From assembly GCA_937880805.1 (NCBI GenBank), contig CALGRR010000023.1:1-48881 (forward strand): a stretch of DNA of 48,881 nt. Direction: 5' to 3'. A program made the translations under genes and the position numbers. The DNA comes from an uncultured Clostridia bacterium (lineage in GTDB: Bacteria; Bacillota; Clostridia; Oscillospirales; Acutalibacteraceae). Each line of letters starts with the position of its first letter. The stretch's first letter is position 1. The notes beneath the pieces are model-generated. The model was not told the DNA's origin. It saw nothing but the letters and a program-made list of their open reading frames with translations, and searched no databases. Of the stretch, positions 7,761 to 15,662 are shown one piece after another.

Positions 7761-8379
7761 CTACTCCTTTCAGAATAAAATCGGTTGATACCGAAAAAAA
7801 TTCGCTTATTGCCGTAAGCTCCTGCAAATCGAGAGCGACTTTGCCGTGTTCAAGGCTTTCAAGCCTTGCTTGCGGAATGCCCAAAGCCTTGCTCAGACTT
7901 TTTCTTGACAGATTCTGGCTCTGCCTTAAACGCATTATTCTTTGTGCCGTGGTGCCGCCCGATGCATTTCTTGCCGCCGCAATAACCCTTGCTCTGCCGA
8001 GTGCAAGCGGAATTACGGATTCGCTGTTAATATCGTGCTGGTATCTGATTGTGTAGCCGAGAGCTTTTTTCAGCTTGTTCTGTGCTCTGTCAACGGCGGC
8101 ACTGACAGTTGAGGGGGCAACCTTTCTTTCGGCGGAAATTGCTGTAACCGACTTTGAGTTGAACCAGAAATCCTTTATGATTTTCTTTTCAATTTCGGTC
8201 AGCTCCGCTTCTATTGCCGCCTCAAGAAGAATTGAAAGGTCAACGCTCCTTTTTCTCCACGCATATTCTGCGGGTGCTTCGCAGGCGTTGCAGTATCTGC
8301 CGCAGCAAGCTGCCTGAGCCGCCTTTATTTCCTGCTCATCGGGAAAGCTGAAAAAAGTATCATTTAAATCCATAGCCAA
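7732..8379 (-). CDS. Sigma region 4-like plus XRE two-domain regulator
   Basis: A 215-residue DNA-binding protein at the head of the phage-like operon. Residues about 50-115 resemble a sigma-70 region 4/ArpU-type helix-turn-helix (ELTEIEKKIIKDFWF, then SVTAISAERKVAPSTVSAAV). Residues about 145-205 form an XRE/Cro domain (RLRQSQNLSRKSLSKALGI). ArpU/sigma-like proteins activate late genes in Gram-positive phages, so it is a good candidate for the activator of the lysis genes behind it. A TTG start 7 nt after AGGAGG fits better than the ATG two codons later. It is transcribed divergently from the S24 repressor. Confidence 0.75.
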   Translation of the reverse strand: MAMDLNDTFFSFPDEQEIKAAQAACCGRYCNACEAPAEYAWRKRSVDLSILLEAAIEAELTEIEKKIIKDFWFNSKSVTAISAERKVAPSTVSAAVDRAQNKLKKALGYTIRYQHDINSESVIPLALGRARVIAAARNASGGTTAQRIMRLRQSQNLSRKSLSKALGIPQARLESLEHGKVALDLQELTAISEFFSVSTDFILKGVDFNGKQKSL

Positions 8380-8424
8380 GGTGTTACCTCCTGAATCAAT
8401 GCGTTAGTAATAGCAGTACTATTA

Positions 8425-8453
8425 ATTGTAGAGAACAAATGTTCGTTTGTCAA
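8425..8453 (-). promoter_or_regulatory. Promoter of the lysis cassette with an internal LexA box
   Basis: TTGACA (8453-8448), a 17-nt spacer and TACAAT (8430-8425) form a near-consensus sigma-A promoter. It fires leftwards 46 nt before the regulator start. The spacer contains GAACAAATGTTC (8433-8444), a perfect GAAC-N4-GTTC palindrome matching the Gram-positive SOS (LexA/DinR) box. Repressor bound there would block RNA polymerase. Confidence 0.82.
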
Positions 8454-8483
8454 GTGAAAAGTTGAGAAAAACGAAAAAAAATA

Positions 8484-8512
8484 TTGACTTTTTCAATAGC
8501 GATACTCATAAT
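8484..8512 (+). promoter_or_regulatory. Promoter of the S24 repressor gene
   Basis: TTGACT (8484-8489), a 17-nt spacer and CATAAT (8507-8512) point rightwards, 39 nt before the GTG start of the repressor. Confidence 0.65.
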
Positions 8513-8514
8513 AT

Positions 8515-8529
8515 ATTTGTATAACAAAT
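8515..8529. promoter_or_regulatory. Operator-like dyad at the repressor transcription start
   Basis: ATTTGT-ATA-ACAAAT is a perfect 6-bp inverted repeat located just after the -10 element and before the ribosome binding site of the repressor. Its position suits autoregulation by the S24 repressor, but binding is inferred. Confidence 0.4.
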
Positions 8530-8550
8530 CTGCAAAAGGAGGCGGCTGAA

Positions 8551-9141
8551 GTGAACATAATTAAAGAGCTGCGGCTGAAAAACGGGTATTCGCAAAAAAA
8601 GCTTGCTGAGCTTTGCGATGTTCACCAGACTGCGGTGAGCCAATGGGAAAATGGCCGCACTGTACCCGACAGCGAGAGTGTGCTTGTTTTGTCACGGGTG
8701 TTTGGTGTTTCGGCAGATATAATCCTCGGCAATGATTTGCAGGAAAACAAGATTCTTGTGCCCGTTCTCGGATATGTAAAGGCGGGCGTGCCCGCACAGG
8801 CGGTTGAGGATGTTCTCGGCTATGAGGAAATCAGCGGTGAGCTTGCGGGCAGAGGAAAATACTTCGGGCTTAAAATTAACGGCGACAGTATGTTCCCGCT
8901 TTTTCACCCCGATGATACCGTTATAATTCGCTGCCAGCCTGATGCGGAAAGCGGCGATATTGCCGTTGTTCACGTCAACAATGAAGAGGCGGTTGTTAAA
9001 AAGCTGATAAAAAAAGACACAAGCATTGTGCTCGTGTCTGAAAACTCGGCTTATGAACCGATGATATTCACAAAAGAAGAAGTCGCAACGCTTCCCGTAA
9101 CAATAATCGGCAAGGTTGTTGAGCTTCGCAGAAAATTCTGA
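8551..9141 (+). CDS. XRE-S24 self-cleaving repressor (CI/LexA-like)
   Basis: A 196-residue repressor. Residues 1-60 form an XRE helix-turn-helix (KLAELCDVHQTAVSQWENG). Residues about 70-195 form an S24 peptidase domain with an Ala78-Gly79 cleavage site (VKAGVP), the catalytic Ser113 in GDSM and the catalytic Lys at about 150 (VVKKL). Such proteins cut themselves when RecA is activated by DNA damage and so derepress prophage functions. The GTG start follows AAAGGAGG. The gene is divergent from the phage-like cassette with a shared 171-nt control region. It is a phage-type repressor rather than host LexA, whose DNA-binding domain is of another type. Confidence 0.93.
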   Translation: MNIIKELRLKNGYSQKKLAELCDVHQTAVSQWENGRTVPDSESVLVLSRVFGVSADIILGNDLQENKILVPVLGYVKAGVPAQAVEDVLGYEEISGELAGRGKYFGLKINGDSMFPLFHPDDTVIIRCQPDAESGDIAVVHVNNEEAVVKKLIKKDTSIVLVSENSAYEPMIFTKEEVATLPVTIIGKVVELRRKF

Positions 9142-9154
9142 TATGGAGAATAAT

Positions 9155-11077
9155 ATGATTTTATCGGATAACACCGTTTTCGGTATTCTTGCCCACGTTG
9201 ATGCGGGCAAAACAACTCTTACCGAAGCGATGCTCTTCAATTCTGGGGCAATACGCAGGCTCGGCAGAGTTGATAAACGGGATTCGTGGTTTGATTATAA
9301 CGAAACCGAACGCCGCAGAGGAATAACAATTTATTCAAAGCAGAATCCGTTTATATGGAAAAATAAAAAATTCACTCTTATTGATACCCCGGGGCACGTT
9401 GATTTTTCGGCAGAAATGGAACGCACCCTCGGAATTCTTGATATGGCTGTGCTTGTTATTGACGGCACAAGCGGTGTTCAGGCACACACCGAAACAATAC
9501 GCTCTCTGCTTGAAGAATACGGCATACCAACAATAGTTTTTATCAATAAAACAGACCGTGAAGCTTTTTCAAAAGAAGATATTTTAATTCAGCTTAAAGA
9601 GAAGCTGAGCGAAAACTGCCTTGATTTCATAGAAGGAATTCCCTTTGAGGATGCGGCAATGCTTAACGAAAAAACAATGGATGCATTTCTTGAAGAGAAT
9701 TATGATGAGGCTTTCTGGAAAACAGAAATCCGCAGGGCGGTTAAAGAAAGAAAAGCGTTTCCGTGTGTTTTTGGCTCGGCTTTGCAGGGTAACGGAGTTG
9801 AAAGGCTTCTTGATTTGCTTGCGGATTATTCCGTGCAGAAGGAATATCCCGATGAATTCTCGGCTGATGTTTATAAAATTCTGCATACCGCAAAAGGCGA
9901 GAGATTAACTTTCCTGAAGGTTACGGGCGGTAAGCTTTCGGTTAAAATGCCGATAGGAAACGAAAAGATAGACACGGTAAGCATTTTCAGCGGAGAAAAA
10001 AGCGAGGCTGCAAAAGAAATCGGTGCAGGCAATGTTTGTGCGGTAACGGGGCTTTCAGAAACCTATCCCGGGCAGAAGCTCGGCGAAAGCTTCGGCTCGG
10101 GCACAAAGCCCGTTTTAAATCCGATGCTTTCCGCACAGGTGATTTTAACGGATAATACCGATTTGCACACAGCGGTTAAAAATCTGCGTATTCTGAGTGA
10201 AGAGCTGCCCGAATTATCGGTGAAAACCAAAAGCTTCGGCGATGAAGAGCAAATACAGATCAGCGTTATGGGCAGAATTCAGCTTGAAGTTCTTAAGGAA
10301 ATTGCCGAAAAAAGATTCGGAATGCTGATTGATTTCGGGCCTTGCAGAATTCTTTATAAGGAAACCGTTGCCGCACCCGTTATGGGCTACGGGCATTATG
10401 AGCCCTTGCGTCATTATGCGGAAACGCAGCTTCGCATTGAGCCTGCCGAAAGAGGCGGGGGAATAACCGCAAGGAGCGAATGCAGCCTTGAAGTGCTCGA
10501 TGCGAATTTTCAGCATCTTGTTTTATCTCATATTCTTGAAAAAGAGCATATAGGCATTCTTACGGGTTCACCGCTGACGGATGTTGAAATAACGCTTACT
10601 GCGGGCAGGTCACATCTGAAGCACACCGAGGGCGGAGATTTCAGAGAGGCTACCTACAGAGCAATCCGTCAGGCACTCGAAAAGGCGGAGAACATTCTGC
10701 TTGAACCTTATTATTCTTTCACTCTGCGTATTCCCGCCGATGAGGTCGGCAGAGCTCTTTCGGATATTCAGAAGATGTCGGGCGAATTCGAGCCGCCCGA
10801 AATAAGGCTTTCGGAAGCAATAATCAAAGGCTTCGGCCCCGTTTCGGAGTTCATTGATTATCCCGAAGAGCTTACGGCATACACCAAAGGCAAGGGCAGC
10901 ATTTCTTTTCGTGATGCGGGCTACAGACCCTGCCACAATTCAGCCGAGGTAATTGAAAAAATCGGCTACGAAAAAGAGCGTGACCTTGAAAATCCGTCGT
11001 CGTCGGTATTCTGTTCCCACGGTGCGGGCTTTGAGGTTAAATGGTATGATGTTGACGCAATGCGTCATATAAAATAA
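9155..11077 (+). CDS. Tet(M)-like translational GTPase
   Basis: A 640-residue EF-G-type GTPase related to the tetracycline ribosomal protection proteins. The G1 motif AHVDAGKTT, the RGITI switch region, the DTPGHVDF motif and NKTD are all visible in the first 140 residues. They are followed by domain II and by EF-G-like domains III-V. It lacks none of the GTPase motifs. Unlike acquired tet genes it sits among ordinary chromosomal genes with the same base use, so resistance cannot be assumed; a housekeeping ribosome-associated role is equally possible. I chose the ATG 6 nt after GGAG; an ATG at 9143 is an alternative. It directly follows the S24 repressor. Confidence 0.85.
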   Translation: MILSDNTVFGILAHVDAGKTTLTEAMLFNSGAIRRLGRVDKRDSWFDYNETERRRGITIYSKQNPFIWKNKKFTLIDTPGHVDFSAEMERTLGILDMAVLVIDGTSGVQAHTETIRSLLEEYGIPTIVFINKTDREAFSKEDILIQLKEKLSENCLDFIEGIPFEDAAMLNEKTMDAFLEENYDEAFWKTEIRRAVKERKAFPCVFGSALQGNGVERLLDLLADYSVQKEYPDEFSADVYKILHTAKGERLTFLKVTGGKLSVKMPIGNEKIDTVSIFSGEKSEAAKEIGAGNVCAVTGLSETYPGQKLGESFGSGTKPVLNPMLSAQVILTDNTDLHTAVKNLRILSEELPELSVKTKSFGDEEQIQISVMGRIQLEVLKEIAEKRFGMLIDFGPCRILYKETVAAPVMGYGHYEPLRHYAETQLRIEPAERGGGITARSECSLEVLDANFQHLVLSHILEKEHIGILTGSPLTDVEITLTAGRSHLKHTEGGDFREATYRAIRQALEKAENILLEPYYSFTLRIPADEVGRALSDIQKMSGEFEPPEIRLSEAIIKGFGPVSEFIDYPEELTAYTKGKGSISFRDAGYRPCHNSAEVIEKIGYEKERDLENPSSSVFCSHGAGFEVKWYDVDAMRHIK

Positions 11078-11089
11078 AGGAGAAAAGAT

Positions 11090-12040
11090 ATGGCAAAGAT
11101 TATAGGTGCAAACATTCCGAATATTCCCTGGCAGGAAAAGCCCGAGGGCTGGAAATATCCCGTATGGAGATATACGAACAACCCCATTATCACAAGAGAT
11201 AATCTCTTTATGGCAAACAGCATTTTCAATTCTGCCGTTGTGCCTTTCGGTGACGGCTTTGCGGGTGTTTTCAGAGCAGATATGATGTCAAGGGACCACA
11301 CTCTTGTTGTGGGCTACAGCAAGGATGCAATCGACTGGGAGCTTGAAGAAAAGGTTATTTTCAGAGGCTATGACCCCAGACTCTGCGAAATCGACGGCAA
11401 ATATTATCTTTCCTGGGTTAATCTTACACCTCACGGCACAACAATCGGCATTGCGTATACCGAGGATTTCAAGGATTGGGTGCAGATGGAGGATGCCTGC
11501 TACCCCGTTGCAAGAAACGGCGTGCTTTTCCCCCGCAAGATAAATGATGAATATGTGCTTCTTATCCGCCCCTGCGACAGAGGACATACCCCCTACGGAG
11601 ATATTTTCCTTTGCCACAGCAAGGATTTAACCTATTGGGGAAAGCACAGATTTGTTATGCAGCCTCAGAAAATATGGGAATCAACCAAGGTTGGTGCAGG
11701 CCCCACTCCCATTGAAACGGACGAAGGCTGGCTTATGTTCTATCACGGAGTGCTCACAAGCTGCAACGGTTTTACATATGCAATGGGTGCCGCAATTCTT
11801 GATAAGGATGAGCCCTGGAAGGTGCTCCACAGAGCAGACAGCTTCCTGCTTGCGCCTCACGAACTTTATGAATGCGTTGGCGATGTGCCCAATGTTGTTT
11901 TTCCGTGTGCGGCACTTGCTGATGCCGAAACAGGCAGAATTGCGATTTATTACGGTGCGGCAGATACAACCGTTGCCCTTGCTTTTACAACTGTTGATGA
12001 AACAATCGATTTCATTAAAAAGAACGATTTGGTTAAATAA
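11090..12040 (+). CDS. GH130 family beta-mannoside phosphorylase
   Basis: A 316-residue five-bladed beta-propeller glycosidase of family GH130. Members phosphorolyse beta-1,4- or beta-1,2-linked mannosides, including Man-GlcNAc of N-glycans, and release mannose 1-phosphate. Visible signatures are the N-terminal RYTNNPIIT, the F-x-GVFRAD strand, the GYDPRL motif with the catalytic aspartate, and GAGPTPIETDEGWLMFYHG near residue 205. There is no signal peptide, so it acts in the cytoplasm. It starts 12 nt after the GTPase gene with an AAAGGAG site. Codon use is biased in the manner of a well-expressed gene. The exact linkage is not determined by sequence alone. Confidence 0.9.
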   Translation: MAKIIGANIPNIPWQEKPEGWKYPVWRYTNNPIITRDNLFMANSIFNSAVVPFGDGFAGVFRADMMSRDHTLVVGYSKDAIDWELEEKVIFRGYDPRLCEIDGKYYLSWVNLTPHGTTIGIAYTEDFKDWVQMEDACYPVARNGVLFPRKINDEYVLLIRPCDRGHTPYGDIFLCHSKDLTYWGKHRFVMQPQKIWESTKVGAGPTPIETDEGWLMFYHGVLTSCNGFTYAMGAAILDKDEPWKVLHRADSFLLAPHELYECVGDVPNVVFPCAALADAETGRIAIYYGAADTTVALAFTTVDETIDFIKKNDLVK

Positions 12041-12047
12041 AACGAAA

Positions 12048-12080
12048 CCCGCAGAGTGTGCAGCTCTGCGGGTGATTTTT
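12048..12080 (+). terminator. Terminator after the GH130 gene
   Basis: CCCGCAGAG (12048-12056) and CTCTGCGGG (12065-12073) form a 9-bp stem followed by TGATTTTT. The convergent gene ends at 12079, so the hairpin is shared. Confidence 0.8.
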
Positions 12081-12636
12081 ATGAAAGTACTTCTTCAATC
12101 GGAATGCCGTCAATGCTGAGGCCTTCAACACGGTAAAGTCCTTTATAAACTCTGATATCATAGGTAATCTCGTGACTGCCTTCATATTTCCGATAAGGGC
12201 TCCATTCATAGCTTGGATAAATATCAAGCTTATAAAGCTTTTGCTTAACTTCCTCCGTGGGCAGAATTTCAACTGACCAGCCACGGTGCCTTATCCAGAA
12301 ATATCCCTTGACGTAATTGCCGCTTTCCGGCTTTTTGTCGGAGCGGTATGCGAGGCGCGAAATGCCGTTTTCGTCGGTTTCAATAACGGCGTATTCACCT
12401 TTTATAACATTATGGTATTCATAATCGTCGATGCTGCTCCAGTCGCATTCGATGCAGCAGGTGAGGTCTGTGCACCAATCAATTTCGTCTGAAAAGCTCA
12501 CGGAGCTGACCTTCAGATTATAAACCGTGCCCTTGTTTTCAATCAGCCATTCTTCAACAGGGCGGTATAGGGTAAGACCTATGCAAAAAAGAATCTGAAC
12601 GGCGGCGAGAATTAAAACAGAGAATTTCTTAAGCAT
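12079..12636 (-). CDS. GDYXXLXY-like membrane-anchored protein
   Basis: A 185-residue protein with one N-terminal membrane helix (about 5-23) and an exported domain. The segment KGEYAVIETDENG matches the central motif of GDYXXLXY-family proteins, although the Asp is replaced by Glu here. Members of that family are often encoded beside DUF2157 membrane proteins, and here the upstream partner has such a region. Its ATG overlaps the partner stop by 8 nt, with an AAAGGAGG site inside the partner gene, so production is coupled. Two cysteine pairs lie in the exported part. Function is unknown. Confidence 0.65.
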   Translation of the reverse strand: MLKKFSVLILAAVQILFCIGLTLYRPVEEWLIENKGTVYNLKVSSVSFSDEIDWCTDLTCCIECDWSSIDDYEYHNVIKGEYAVIETDENGISRLAYRSDKKPESGNYVKGYFWIRHRGWSVEILPTEEVKQKLYKLDIYPSYEWSPYRKYEGSHEITYDIRVYKGLYRVEGLSIDGIPIEEVLS

Positions 12637-14062
12637 TGTTTTCAGCCTCCTTTGCCTTGAAAGCTTTGGACATACGGCTGTTTACAAAGAGAAGGGCAAT
12701 GCCCATAACGGAGCAGATTGCACCGTTGAAGAAAAGGTCAAAATTCAGCTCGATGAGAAGAGCGATTGCAACAGCACAGAGCATCAGCAGACCGAAGTTG
12801 ACTGTTAGCATTTTTGCATTCTGCACGCCTCTTATAATCAGAACTATGCTTGCAGCAATTGCAATAATCATAAAAATAAAATCAAGTGTATCGTCGGAAA
12901 CGGGGTCGGGTCGGTTTTGCGGGAGTGTCTGTGTGTAAACAATAAGAAGAATCCCTGCAACTGCACCGCAGGAAACAAATATTGTTTTCAGCGGATTTCT
13001 AATAAAGCTTTTTCTTCCGAATGCAGCTCCCGCTGCGAGCATTGCGAGGCAGATCCATATAATCGGCTCGGCAAAGGTTATGCTGTCATAGCCTTCCTTG
13101 AAAATGCGCACACCGAAAACAAAAACGGTCAGCATAACCGCAACACACGGTACGGCGGCAAAACGGAACGGATACGAAAAATCTCCGCCTCTGTCTGCCG
13201 AATAAAGAGAAACAAAGAAAATAAGAATGAAGCAGATTGCCGCAAACAAGGGCTGCTTGGAAAAATATGCACAGATAAAGCCAATTAACTCGGCAGCGGA
13301 AATTCCGCTTATGCAAACCGCAATTTTGCGGCGAATATCTTTTTTATCAATCTTAAATGTGTAAACAAATCCCGCAGAAAGCATAATTACTGACGGAATA
13401 AGCCATTCATAAATAACAGAGTTTTCGGTTATTGCAATGTTTGCCCACCACAGCGTGCAAACATAATAGGCGATAAGCGGAAAAAGTGTTTTGAGAATGA
13501 ATGCCATAGGCAGAATCATTATTGCACACGCAACAAGCAGAAAGCCGAAATCCGCATCTGCATCAAAATTAGCAACAACAAGAGCAACCGTTGCGATAAG
13601 CCCTGCCGACCACGCAACAGAAGCACCCTCACACCACGAAACGGAAGCCTTTCTTTTTGCGTGAGCAAACCACGCAATTCCTGCACCCGCAAGCAGGGGC
13701 AGAAACATCATAACGGCAAGAAATTCTTTCGGAATTGAATCCCAGACAGAAAAGAAAATAATTATAAGCCCAATGAAAGTGAAAAGCGAACCGAGGGAAG
13801 CGAGAATTATTTTTATGATTTTTCGGCTGTCTGATTTGGCGGGCTCAAGACCAACCTTATTCTTTTTGCCGTAAATCAGTTCTTCAATACCTACCGAGAA
13901 AACACCCGAAAGAAGCTCAAGCATTTCAATGTCAGGCTGTGTTCTTCCCGTTTCCCAGCTTGAAACAGTCTGGCGGGTAACGTTGATTTTCTCGGCAAGA
14001 GCATCCTGCGTCAGCTTGTTTTCGGTTCTGAATTTTTTAATGTTATTTGAAACCTTTGCCAT
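12629..14062 (-). CDS. XRE regulator fused to a DUF2157-like polytopic membrane domain
   Basis: A 477-residue protein. Residues 1-65 are an XRE helix-turn-helix (KFRTENKLTQDALAEKINV and the recognition helix before SSWETGRTQPD). From about residue 88 there are roughly ten or more hydrophobic helices, including an FAHAKRKASVSWCEG loop, resembling DUF2157. A DNA-binding domain tied to the membrane suggests a sensor that transmits a membrane or ligand signal directly to a promoter. It is coupled by an 8-nt overlap to the GDYXXLXY-like protein. The start is preceded by AAAGGAGG. No target operator could be recognised. Confidence 0.78.
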   Translation of the reverse strand: MAKVSNNIKKFRTENKLTQDALAEKINVTRQTVSSWETGRTQPDIEMLELLSGVFSVGIEELIYGKKNKVGLEPAKSDSRKIIKIILASLGSLFTFIGLIIIFFSVWDSIPKEFLAVMMFLPLLAGAGIAWFAHAKRKASVSWCEGASVAWSAGLIATVALVVANFDADADFGFLLVACAIMILPMAFILKTLFPLIAYYVCTLWWANIAITENSVIYEWLIPSVIMLSAGFVYTFKIDKKDIRRKIAVCISGISAAELIGFICAYFSKQPLFAAICFILIFFVSLYSADRGGDFSYPFRFAAVPCVAVMLTVFVFGVRIFKEGYDSITFAEPIIWICLAMLAAGAAFGRKSFIRNPLKTIFVSCGAVAGILLIVYTQTLPQNRPDPVSDDTLDFIFMIIAIAASIVLIIRGVQNAKMLTVNFGLLMLCAVAIALLIELNFDLFFNGAICSVMGIALLFVNSRMSKAFKAKEAENNA

Positions 14063-14140
14063 CAGAGCACCTCCTTTGGTTTTATTTAATCATTTTTATC
14101 CGAAAAAGTCACGCAACAATGCGTTGCAAAAGAATAAAAA

Positions 14141-14162
14141 GGCAAAGCAAGTTTGCTCTGCC
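14141..14162 (-). terminator. Terminator after the MATE gene
   Basis: GGCAAAGCAA and TTGCTCTGCC form an imperfect stem (one mismatch) followed on the minus strand by CCTTTTTATT, just beyond the MATE stop codon. Confidence 0.6.
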
Positions 14163-14169
14163 TCATTTT

Positions 14170-15534
14170 TTAAACCTCTTTGAAAGTAATTCCCTTGCGT
14201 TTCATCTGCTTTCTGACTATGAAATAGAAAGCGAACTGTGCAAAGAATGTTGCCGCCCACGAAATGGGATATGCCCAATAGAGCATAGTGAGTGTGTGGC
14301 TGAACGGAAGTGCAAAGAATATCCATGCAAGCCTTACTCCGCAAGCACCAACGAGCGAAACTATCATAGGCTCATATGATTTGCCCATTCCTCTGAGCTG
14401 ATTTCCCGCCACATCCATAAGCGAGCAGAAAACATAGAACGGCATAATCTGCGTAAGTCTTGCCGCACCGATTTTGATAACCTCGGGGTCGGTTGAGAAA
14501 AAGCCCGTGATTGTATCGGCACACAAAGCACCGAGCCAGCCTCCTGCGGTGCCGATAACAACGGTGATAATAAGGCAGTAAGAATAAACCTTGGGAATGT
14601 TGCCGTATTTTTTTGCACCCATATTCTGCGATGTGAAGGTCATTGAGGTCTGCGAAACGGCATTGGTGCAGGTGTAAACATATGAATCAAAATTTGAGCC
14701 TGCGGCAATGCCCGCCATTGCAACCGAGCCGAAGGAGTTTACGGTTGACTGAATGATAACGTTTGAAATCGAAAACAGCGAATTCTGAATTCCTGCGGGC
14801 AGACCGAGCCTGATTATCGGCAGAAGCTCTTCTTTGTGAATACGGAGCTTTTTGAAAGAAAGGCGGCAGGAATTCGGAATAACGGTCAGATATTTTATAA
14901 TCATTGCGGCGGAAATATATTGTGAGGTGATTGTTGCGATTGCAACGCCGCTTACTCCCATATGGAAGAAAATAACAAGAATAAGGTTAAGCCCCACATT
15001 TACAAGACCCGAAAGAAAAAGAATATAAAGCGGTCTTTTGGTATCTCCCGTTGCTCTGACTATTGAAGCACCGAAGTTATAAGCAAGCATACCGGGTGAG
15101 CCGAGAAAATAGATTTTGAGATAGAGAGATGCAAGGTCAAGCACATCGGCGGGCACTTTCATAAGAATAAGAATCTGCCTTGAAAGAAAGAATCCGAGAG
15201 CACCCACGAAAAATCCGCATATAATGCTCAGAAGCATTGCGGTGTGAGTGCTTTTATGAACTCTTTCTTCGTCGCCTGCACCGATATGGCGGGCTATCAT
15301 AACGCCCGAGCCCATAGAAAGGCCGAGAAAAACATTGACCAGAAGATTTATAAGCGAGCCCGTTGAGCCAACGGCGGCAAGAGCTTCCTTGCCCGCAAAT
15401 CTGCCAACCACCACAACGTCGGCGGTGTTATATGCAAGCTGCAAAAGACCCGTCAGCATAAGCGGAACGGAAAAAATAAGGATTTTTTTCAGAAACGGAC
15501 CGCTTGTCATATTCAGAGAATATCTTTTTTCCAT
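14170..15534 (-). CDS. MATE family multidrug exporter
   Basis: A 454-residue membrane protein with about twelve helices in two homologous halves. The N-terminal sequence LKKILIFSVPLMLTGLLQLAYNTADVVVVGRF is cut across the classic MATE start, and the second half repeats the pattern at about residue 235 (IIRLGLPAGIQNSLFSI). The family exports drugs and other organic cations in exchange for sodium or protons. An AGGTGA site precedes the ATG. It is a single-gene unit with its own terminator. The substrate is not predictable. Confidence 0.94.
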   Translation of the reverse strand: MEKRYSLNMTSGPFLKKILIFSVPLMLTGLLQLAYNTADVVVVGRFAGKEALAAVGSTGSLINLLVNVFLGLSMGSGVMIARHIGAGDEERVHKSTHTAMLLSIICGFFVGALGFFLSRQILILMKVPADVLDLASLYLKIYFLGSPGMLAYNFGASIVRATGDTKRPLYILFLSGLVNVGLNLILVIFFHMGVSGVAIATITSQYISAAMIIKYLTVIPNSCRLSFKKLRIHKEELLPIIRLGLPAGIQNSLFSISNVIIQSTVNSFGSVAMAGIAAGSNFDSYVYTCTNAVSQTSMTFTSQNMGAKKYGNIPKVYSYCLIITVVIGTAGGWLGALCADTITGFFSTDPEVIKIGAARLTQIMPFYVFCSLMDVAGNQLRGMGKSYEPMIVSLVGACGVRLAWIFFALPFSHTLTMLYWAYPISWAATFFAQFAFYFIVRKQMKRKGITFKEV

Positions 15535-15662
15535 AGTTTATCACCTACCGAAAATTATATCACTTCAGAATTCAATGTCAACACACACTTTCAACTAAAA
15601 ATTTACAATATGTTAACCGATTGAATGGAAATATATTATAGAATAAAGCTATATAAGGGGGA

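Noticed and set aside
8692..9240. 182-codon minus-strand ORF across the repressor/GTPase junction
   Set aside because: Antisense to the S24 domain and the GTPase P-loop, both certain; no supporting start signal.
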